Assembly: GCA_036250225.1 (NCBI GenBank) | Contig: JAPZLL010000050.1 | Span: 62,001-126,000 of the forward strand | Direction of reading: 5' to 3' | Source: Cercophora sp. LCS_1 | Taxonomy: Eukaryota > Ascomycota > Sordariomycetes > Sordariales > Lasiosphaeriaceae | DNA: 64,000 nt | Notes under the pieces: generated by a model | Told to the model about the DNA's origin: nothing | The model's database searches: none | Seen by the model: only the letters and a program-made list of their open reading frames with translations | Translations under genes and position numbers: made by a program | Shown here: piece after piece, positions 58,189 through 64,000 of the stretch | How positions within the stretch are numbered: the stretch's first letter is position 1 | Layout: the number at the start of each line of letters is the position of its first letter

Positions 58189-58896
58189 ATGGCAACCCAG
58201 GCCTCCGCCACCGAGCTGGGCCAATGGTACTTACAGTTTCCTGAAACCATGTGTGCGGTTCGTCGGCCCTCCTCATCATCTCAGCGACATCATCAGTCTG
58301 GGTTTCTTACTGAAGTTTATTGTGGTAACGCTCGCGCCAGCGCTGCTGTCAGATCAGACATCTACCAGTTAAATCAAATGCACACATCCAGAAGACGTTA
58401 CGATGCGAGTTTCGCGTGGATTGATGTGCCTGTCGAGTGATCGGCGTCTTTATTTAAAGACCTGCTCAGGCCGGCAAACGGGCTGTTTGATTACGCGCTA
58501 CGGACGGTGACTGAACCCCTACTGCTCATGTCAGACCCAAAGACTACCTATGCTTCCTCCGAACGAACCGGTGTCCAGGACTCGGAATCCCTCGACCTGG
58601 TGTCATATAAAACGCTTATAAGTTGTGTCTAGCCTCCTGGCTACGAGGTCGACCTCCCCGAGATCAAGTCAGCCACGGAATGCAACTGCAACATCTGCGC
58701 CAAGAAAGCATATCTCTGGCTGTATGCCTCCAGGGAGGCTTTCCGCGTGGTCAAAGGCAATGGGAATGCTTTAACCCCGTACACCTTTGGCGCCGAGCTC
58801 GCCGTTCACAAGTTCTGCTCCAACTGTGGAACCCCTCTCCTCTGCGTCGTGACTTCTGCGCCACCGGTTCCGCATGGGTTGGCGATTAGCGTATGA
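58189..58896 (+). pseudogene. Fragment of a GFA/CENP-V-type zinc protein and upstream relic frame
   Basis: One frame runs from 58189 to 58896 with stops at 58438-58440 (TGA) and 58630-58632 (TAG). The last part, 58633-58896, reads GYEVDLPEIK, then CNCNICAKKAYLWLY, EAFRVVKGNG, and HKFCSNCGTPLLC. The CxCxxC and CxxC zinc ligands of glutathione-dependent formaldehyde-activating (GFA/CENP-V) enzymes are kept. The N-terminal Cys pair and the start are missing, so this is a truncated copy unless an upstream exon escaped me. The preceding part (58189-58630) has no family I know. Confidence 0.55.
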
Positions 58897-58920
58897 CCTC
58901 GGACTCTTCGCACTACACAT

Positions 58921-58922
<2 letters not shown>

Positions 58923-58956
<34 letters not shown>
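58923..58956. repeat. T34 homopolymer
   Basis: An uninterrupted run of 34 T residues, the longest homopolymer in the window, 27 bp after the GFA fragment. It reads as poly(A) on the minus strand. No target-site duplication or attached element is recognisable. Confidence 0.9.
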
Positions 58957-58957
<1 letters not shown>

Positions 58958-59280
58958 GCGCTGGCTCTGGAACGTCTGAGGTATCTACCCCAGTACTTTA
59001 CTGTGGCTCGCGGGCAAGTCCGGATGCAAAGAGCTCCTGTCCATCTGGGGTTAGGTTGCGCGGCGCTGGGCAAGGATCCAGGCAGCATCACGTGGTTGCG
59101 CGTTTCAAAGTTCTGCGAAATTTCGCAAAACTCCAAACCACCCCGCCAAAATGCCAAACTTGCAGATATTTTGCACAATAACACCAGACAGGTTCCACCC
59201 TCTAAAGACGCCGTCAATTTCCGCATTGTCATCCGGCTCCCGAGTCAAAGTTTGCCAAGTCTCTCACAAACTTCTCCGCC

Positions 59281-61759
59281 ATGGTTTGCGACCCCATACG
59301 GGCACTCCCCGACAACCCCGCGCAGCCTCAACATCATGTCGCCGAAGCTTCATTCCCACCACCCCTGGTTGAGACGCCTTCACTTGCATCTTACGTCCCC
59401 GACACCACCACACTTTCGGATCTTCGGCAGTCGCCATTTCGCTATTCCTGCCCACCAACCGCGACTGAAGCCGCATTTCTTCCCGTCCCTAGTTCGTTCT
59501 CAACTGGTGGTGGCTCATCTTTGCGAACTCTGCCGGCGCAACAGAGCCCGGCGATGGAGTTTGACACCACAGGCCAGATTGCGCCACCGGGAATGAAGCC
59601 CAGAGTTACGGCGACGCTTTGGGAAGACGAAGGCTCTCTTTGCTTCCACGTCGAGGCGAGGGGCATTTGCGTAACCAGGAGGGAAGACAATCACATGATC
59701 AATGGAAGCAAGTTGCTCAATGTCGCCGGCATGACGAGGGGCCGGAGGGACGGAATCCTGAAATCCGAAAAGGTACGACATGTGGTCAAGATTGGCCCAA
59801 TGCATCTGAAGGGCGTTTGGATTCCTTTTGATCGGGCACTCGAGTTTGCGAACAAGGAGAGAATCACGGAACTCCTATATCCGCTTTTCGTCCACAACAT
59901 CGGCGCGCTTTTATATCATCCGGTGAACCAAGGCCGAATGCGAACGAGCCAGGTCATGGCCGTCGCAGTTGAGCAGCGGAGGAGCGCCGGCGGCCAGGAC
60001 CGTCCCAATGTGAGCGACGCCCAACTACCGGCTTTTGGATATATATCGGGAGGACCCAGCCTGAAGTATGAACGTCCTCCATTGCACAGGGCACATCCTT
60101 TTCCAACCCCTCCTACAAGTGCCTCCAGCATTATGGGTGGTATGGGGGCATCCGACAACTTTGACTGGACTCGGGCAGAGCCGAATGCAAGCAGTCACTG
60201 TTCACCTCAAACACCACCCGGCTCATTGGACCACGGCTCTCAGTTGTTTCGCCAGCCCTCACCTATCCCTGCAATGGGACAAATGAAAAGGGAACGCTCT
60301 GTCGAAGCCTCTCAAACCCCGAACCTGGGCCATCACAAGTTGGGCAGCTTGAAGGCATCTCCTGGACCGATCCATCCACAGACCAGGCTTCAGCTGGACA
60401 CTCCCACAGCCGCCCCGGAACCCAGTCCTGTGAGCGAGACGGAGACGGTCTCCAGCCATACTGCGTCAGACTACAGCGCCTCTTCGGAGGAAGATGAGGA
60501 ATTATTGGACACGGTTGACCAAAAGAGGGCACTGCTTGAGCGACTAATGAGGTTTTTCTTCCTCATCATTTCGGCTCCTCGCTCGCCTGGAGTATATGCC
60601 AGGAACTGTGGGGCGCATGTCGAAGCCCAAGGAAATTCGTCAGGAACCGGATCTGGGCACACAGCTCAGCAGGGCCAAGGCCCCTCTGCAACGTCCTCAT
60701 CAAGCGGGAGACCGTCCAACAAGCGCAAAATAGACGGGGCTGACGATTGTGAAGATGCTGACGACGGTCGGGACAGCAAGAGGAGGCAACCCTCAGCATC
60801 CGATAAACCAGCCGAGCTGCCTCCGCAGAGACTCGCTTGTCCCTTCTTCAAAAATAATCAGTCCAGGTATCGCAAGTGGAGGTCTTGTCCGGGTCCAGGC
60901 TGGGCCACAGTCCATCGGATCAAGGAACATGTCTATCGGAAACATGCTCTTCCTATTCGATGTCCTCGGTGTGGGCACGTGTTCGAAACAGAGCGCCGCA
61001 AAGATGACCACATCTCTCAGGAAGAGCGTTGTGTTCAAGTAGAGGATCAGGCCCGGCCTGAAGGAATCGACGCAGACAAAGAGAAGCTTCTCCGCTCTCG
61101 CAAAGGCAAGAACAAGGAGGCGTCCGAGGTGGACAAATGGAACGAGATGTACATGATCCTGTTTCCCGAAGCGGACTCGACCTCTCTTCCCAGTCCTTGT
61201 GAGTCTTGAGCCAAGTCAATATGGTCGCGTTCACTGACACAACACAGACTACGAGTACTCACCCACCGAGGGCAACACGCCAGGATCACCAGAAGACGAG
61301 TTTGTCAGATACGAGCAGTTCCTCCGGCGCGAACTACCCGGCCGCGTCAGACAAGAGCTCGAAACACGAATCGATGAGCGACTCAACCCCATCGAGGAAG
61401 GTCTTCGTGACGAATTAGTCGAGATCGTCCGCGACATGCAGCTGCAGCTCTTTGAGCTCTACAAGGCCTCACGAAACACAGTATCTGATCCAAATGACCC
61501 TATGCCTGATCCTCGAGGAGAGCACAGTGCACCTCAACCAGCGCAGCTAGTCCAGGATATGGGCCAGCTTGAGGCTTTTGCCCAGCCTCCCCTTGTTGAC
61601 ACGACCGAGTACTCTCTGTCTTTTAACAACTTTGATGGACAAATCTGGGATCCATCGGCTTTTGACGTCCAGACATCGTGGGGCTGGGATTCCGGGTACG
61701 GTTCGTTGGACAACTGCGAAGATAACTTACATGGATATCAAGGGTGTGACGTAGAGTAG
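59281..61759 (+). CDS. APSES (StuA-type) transcription factor fused to a fungal zinc-finger protein, 809 aa
   Basis: Exons are 59281-61198 and 61248-61759. The 49-bp intron (GTGAGT, branch CACTGACA, ACAG) is in phase 1 and splices to SPYYEYSPTEG. Residues 107-220 are a near-canonical APSES domain: VTATLWEDEGSLCFHVEA, then REDNHMINGSKLLNVAGMTR, KVRHVVKIGPMHLKGVWIPF and LLYPLFVHNIGALLYHP. The region after it keeps the StuA-like HRAHPFPTPPTSASSIMGG. From about residue 400 the sequence changes to a second known fungal type: EEDEELLDTVDQKRALLERLM, a basic spacer, and LACPFFKNNQSRYRKWRSC...HRIKEHVYRKH...CPRCGHVFET, a C2H2-like zinc domain. An acidic, helical tail ends the protein. Both halves are normally separate proteins. 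APSES factors control conidiation and development. Confidence 0.88.
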
Positions 61760-62228
61760 GTCCAGATAGCTAGCTCATGAGCCATCTTGGAGCGGGCCAT
61801 TGGGTGACCAATTCCGGCATCCCCGCTATTCCCAAAGCAATTGTCGAGCATGAACACCCATGCGAGTTGCACAGATGGTTTCCAAGCAGCAAGGCTCTGG
61901 CGTACATGCTGGAGGTGTGCGGGGTAGCTTATCTCTGACCGGGGCGGAGGGTTCGGTATTGTCGCTATTAGTTCTACAGGCAAGGCTCTGGGGAATTCGG
62001 GATAGCTAACACACCGAAGGTTGTGTTGCAAGAAAACAAAAGGATTACCAATCAGCTCACAAATCGGGTTTGGGGTGACTTGTCGATAAAAAGAGCACAC
62101 GTTGTCCTGGCCCGTCCGGTTCCGCCCTGCTTCCCCACCTTTCTCGTTATTTTGCCGTGGAATGCGAGATTTGGGCCACGATACGATGGAACCCAGCGAA
62201 AAACAAGACAAGGAGCTCTATCGAGAGG
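61760..62228. other. Intergenic stretch
   Basis: About 470 bp with shadow frames only. No gene, RNA or repeat is recognised. Confidence 0.4.
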
Positions 62229-63278
62229 ATGGATTCGAAATCACATGTGCTAAAACCTCTGACCCCAACCGCACTTCAAGTGGTTGAAGCGGGAAGCTCG
62301 AGGTAAGACGGGCTAGAGTGCTTTCGGGCGATGAAACCCAAGACTAACAAATGGCCACCGAACCAAAGGCTCGACCTACTCCAGTTACACCCAGTTTGCC
62401 GACCGCCCCGCATGCTCGTTCGATTTTGGGTCAAATGGATTCACAGCTTCATGCAATCTCGGAGGCGAGCTGTGCCAGCTCACGATCCCATCCGAGTCAC
62501 ACGGGGTGATCACCGCTCGAGGGGAGCCCGAACAGCAACTCAGCTCTTAGATTGCTTCGATGCAGAGATATACCAGCGACAAGTCTACATTTGGCCTCAA
62601 ACTCGTGTCTATCATCCGCCCAGGTCGAGATCGAGATGAAGAGCTGAAGATTGTGCAAGGGCCGGTTACAGAGCGGGGATCATTCAACCATCGCTGGCTT
62701 TTGACGAGTACGTCTTGATGCAGTCAGACTCGTCCATTGAAGCCGGTACCTGTGCCGTCTTCTCCTTCATCAGAGAGGGCGTTTTGTACCAGGTCATGCG
62801 CCTGGAACGACACTGCCGCCCAGAGGCTAAGATCTGCGCCATTACTAACTTTGTGGCGGCTTCCCGAATCCACCTTGAAATCGGCGTGCCGGAAGCCTTT
62901 ACTGCCTATCCAGCCAAGGAAAAGGTCTCGGCCGAGTTTGAAGCAGAGCTCTACATTTACGATCTGGGCAAGCAAGAGCCGAGGTTTCTGCGGCGAATCA
63001 CCAGACCGGCCGAAGGCAGAGCGATCGTGGACATCAAAAACGACCATGTTCACTCTAGCCCAGATTCCGTCGTCTTCCTCCTTGCCATGAGAGTGTACGA
63101 ACCGCGGGTTGACAGAACACCGCTGCAGAGTCTCACGTCCGAGGACATCTTTGGCTGGATAGGCGCCGATCCATCGAGCTCGTGGGCAACTGGTGCCATG
63201 TGGGAAACCATCTTCTTCCGGAGGGAGGACAAAACGAACAGAGTGTCGGAACTCAGCGAAGTCAACCTCGTGGCGTGA
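62229..63278 (+). pseudogene. Damaged conserved fungal protein of unknown function
   Basis: Exon 1 (62229-62302) reads MDSKSHVLKPLTPTALQVVE and ends at a GTAAGA donor; the intron carries a CTAAC branch and ends AAAG at 62368. The following exon has SSYTQFADRPACSFDFGSNG and ASCNLGGELCQL, which I associate with a widespread unnamed ascomycete family, but it joins exon 1 in the wrong frame. A TAG at 62548-62550 interrupts LSS/IASMQRY. Near 62700 a 1-base shift separates FNHRWL from DEYVLMQSD. The last part (62715-63278) is intact and ends with AMWETIFFRRE and RVSELSEVNLVA. Three independent lesions indicate a pseudogene. The family's function is unknown to me. Confidence 0.6.
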
Positions 63279-64000
63279 TGCCTCCAAAGGATATTGCACG
63301 TCGATGCCGTTCCTCAGGGGCCAAAAGTGGAGCAGCGGAAGCGTCCTCTCGCAGTGCTCAGTAACATCATTCTGGGAGCAGAACTGGACATGCAGGCCTT
63401 GTTGTAAGTTTTAAATTCTCTGAGCGTCTTTTTTCAGGAGGGTAAACTGACTTGTTGGATAATCACCAGCTGGAAAGTTCGTTTTCTCGTCAAGACAGCC
63501 GGCTTTCTCGCTCAGCAAGGCGACAGCAAGTTCAAGGCCGCCGCACCCGATGCCGGGCGGAATATAGAGAGCGGCACTGTACCGAAGAAGCAGCGACAGA
63601 ACTCGATGAACTCGATCATTGACTTGGACTTTCCCGGTCGTCGGGACATCGCCTCCCTCCATTCCGATTTGGTCCAAGAGGACATTGAGTGAATTCTCGC
63701 CTTCGTCTGCCTCTTTTTGCAACCCAAGGCGGAGATTGTGCTATCCCTGTCATCAATCGTCATGTCAACCAATCCCTTTGGGGATTTCAGCAGAACCACC
63801 ATCGTCCCGAGGGTCATCCCGGGCTCCAAGCTCAAGTTTGCCACCGAGAAAGCACAGGATCTGTGGCGGACTTTTGTGCATCAGCCACAGACCGCGCGAT
63901 GTCTTGTCTTTTTGCTCATGCTTGAGGTCCTTGTCGAGGAGATTGAAAATCAGTACCACGGGGCAGCCGCTTACTTGATTGACAAGATCAACTTGAATGT
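63279..64000 (+). pseudogene. Partial conserved gene with in-frame stop, running off the window
   Basis: A frame beginning within the end of the previous gene reads GPKVEQRKRPLAVLSNIILG, then splices (63404-63469, GTAAGT, CCAG) to LFWKVRFLVKTAGFLAQQGD and NSIIDLDFPGRRDIASL. A TGA at 63690-63692 follows QEDIE, after which the same frame continues LFLQPKAEIVLSLSSIVMS, PGSKLKFATEKAQDLW and TARCLVFLLMLEVLVEE to the window edge. The smooth continuation suggests one damaged gene. No start is visible, and no domain can be named. A second intron skipping the stop is possible (GTGAAT at 63689). Confidence 0.45.

Noticed and set aside
58771..59232. Minus-strand frame with a long Lys run
   Set aside because: The Lys run is just the T34 tract read on the other strand; the rest is shadow sequence.
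1..64000. CRISPR array, bacterial operons or phage genes
   Set aside because: Introns, an initiator tRNA of eukaryotic type and fungal gene families show that this is fungal nuclear DNA; no direct-repeat and spacer pattern is present.

Overview
This window looks like nuclear DNA of a filamentous ascomycete (Pezizomycotina, most likely Sordariomycetes). The introns are short (about 47-70 bp, a few longer) with GT...AG ends and CTRAC branch sites. The genes include HET, NACHT and HeLo allorecognition families, a RO10-type dynactin p24, a DASH subunit, an Sho1 osmosensor, an APSES regulator of the StuA type and a Pth11-like receptor. Everything here was read by eye; no database search was run, so family names rest on remembered motifs.

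Layout. (1) 1-7.3 kb is an accessory edge: a 5'-truncated DUF7580 gene, a decayed HeLo-domain gene on the opposite strand, an intact HET gene and a multi-pass membrane protein. (2) 7.3-39.4 kb is mostly a conserved core: a Crh-type GH16 cell-wall transglycosylase, a very large Gln/Asn/His repeat protein, a 66-aa CaaX-ended Cys-rich protein, NAD(P)H-hydrate epimerase and mitochondrial uS16m/MRPS16 (divergent pair), a vacuolar-type amino-acid transporter and dynactin p24 (divergent pair), Sho1, Spc19, an initiator tRNA-Met, a secreted protein and an orphan. Two long gene-poor stretches (16.6-21.7 kb and 28.6-33.1 kb) lie in this part. (3) 39.6-52.4 kb holds metabolism and transport genes (GMC oxidoreductase, rhodopsin-like receptor, NCS1 permease, SDR), a kinase-fold protein that lacks the DFG aspartate, and a disrupted HET gene. 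(4) 52.6-64 kb is a second allorecognition-like region: a broken NACHT gene, a gene joining a STAND-type N-terminal domain to a degenerate chitin-synthase segment, a GFA/CENP-V fragment beside a T34 tract, an APSES domain fused in frame to a fungal zinc-finger protein, and two damaged conserved genes of unknown role.

How they fit together: the core genes cover cell-wall remodelling (Crh), osmosensing (Sho1), mitochondrial translation, metabolite repair, microtubule and kinetochore function and nutrient uptake. The flanks read as a turnover zone for self/non-self recognition genes, with intact, chimeric and dead copies side by side. The two chimeric genes, at 56.3-58.2 kb (STAND N-domain plus dead chitin synthase) and 59.3-61.8 kb (APSES plus zinc finger), are the most unusual items in the window.
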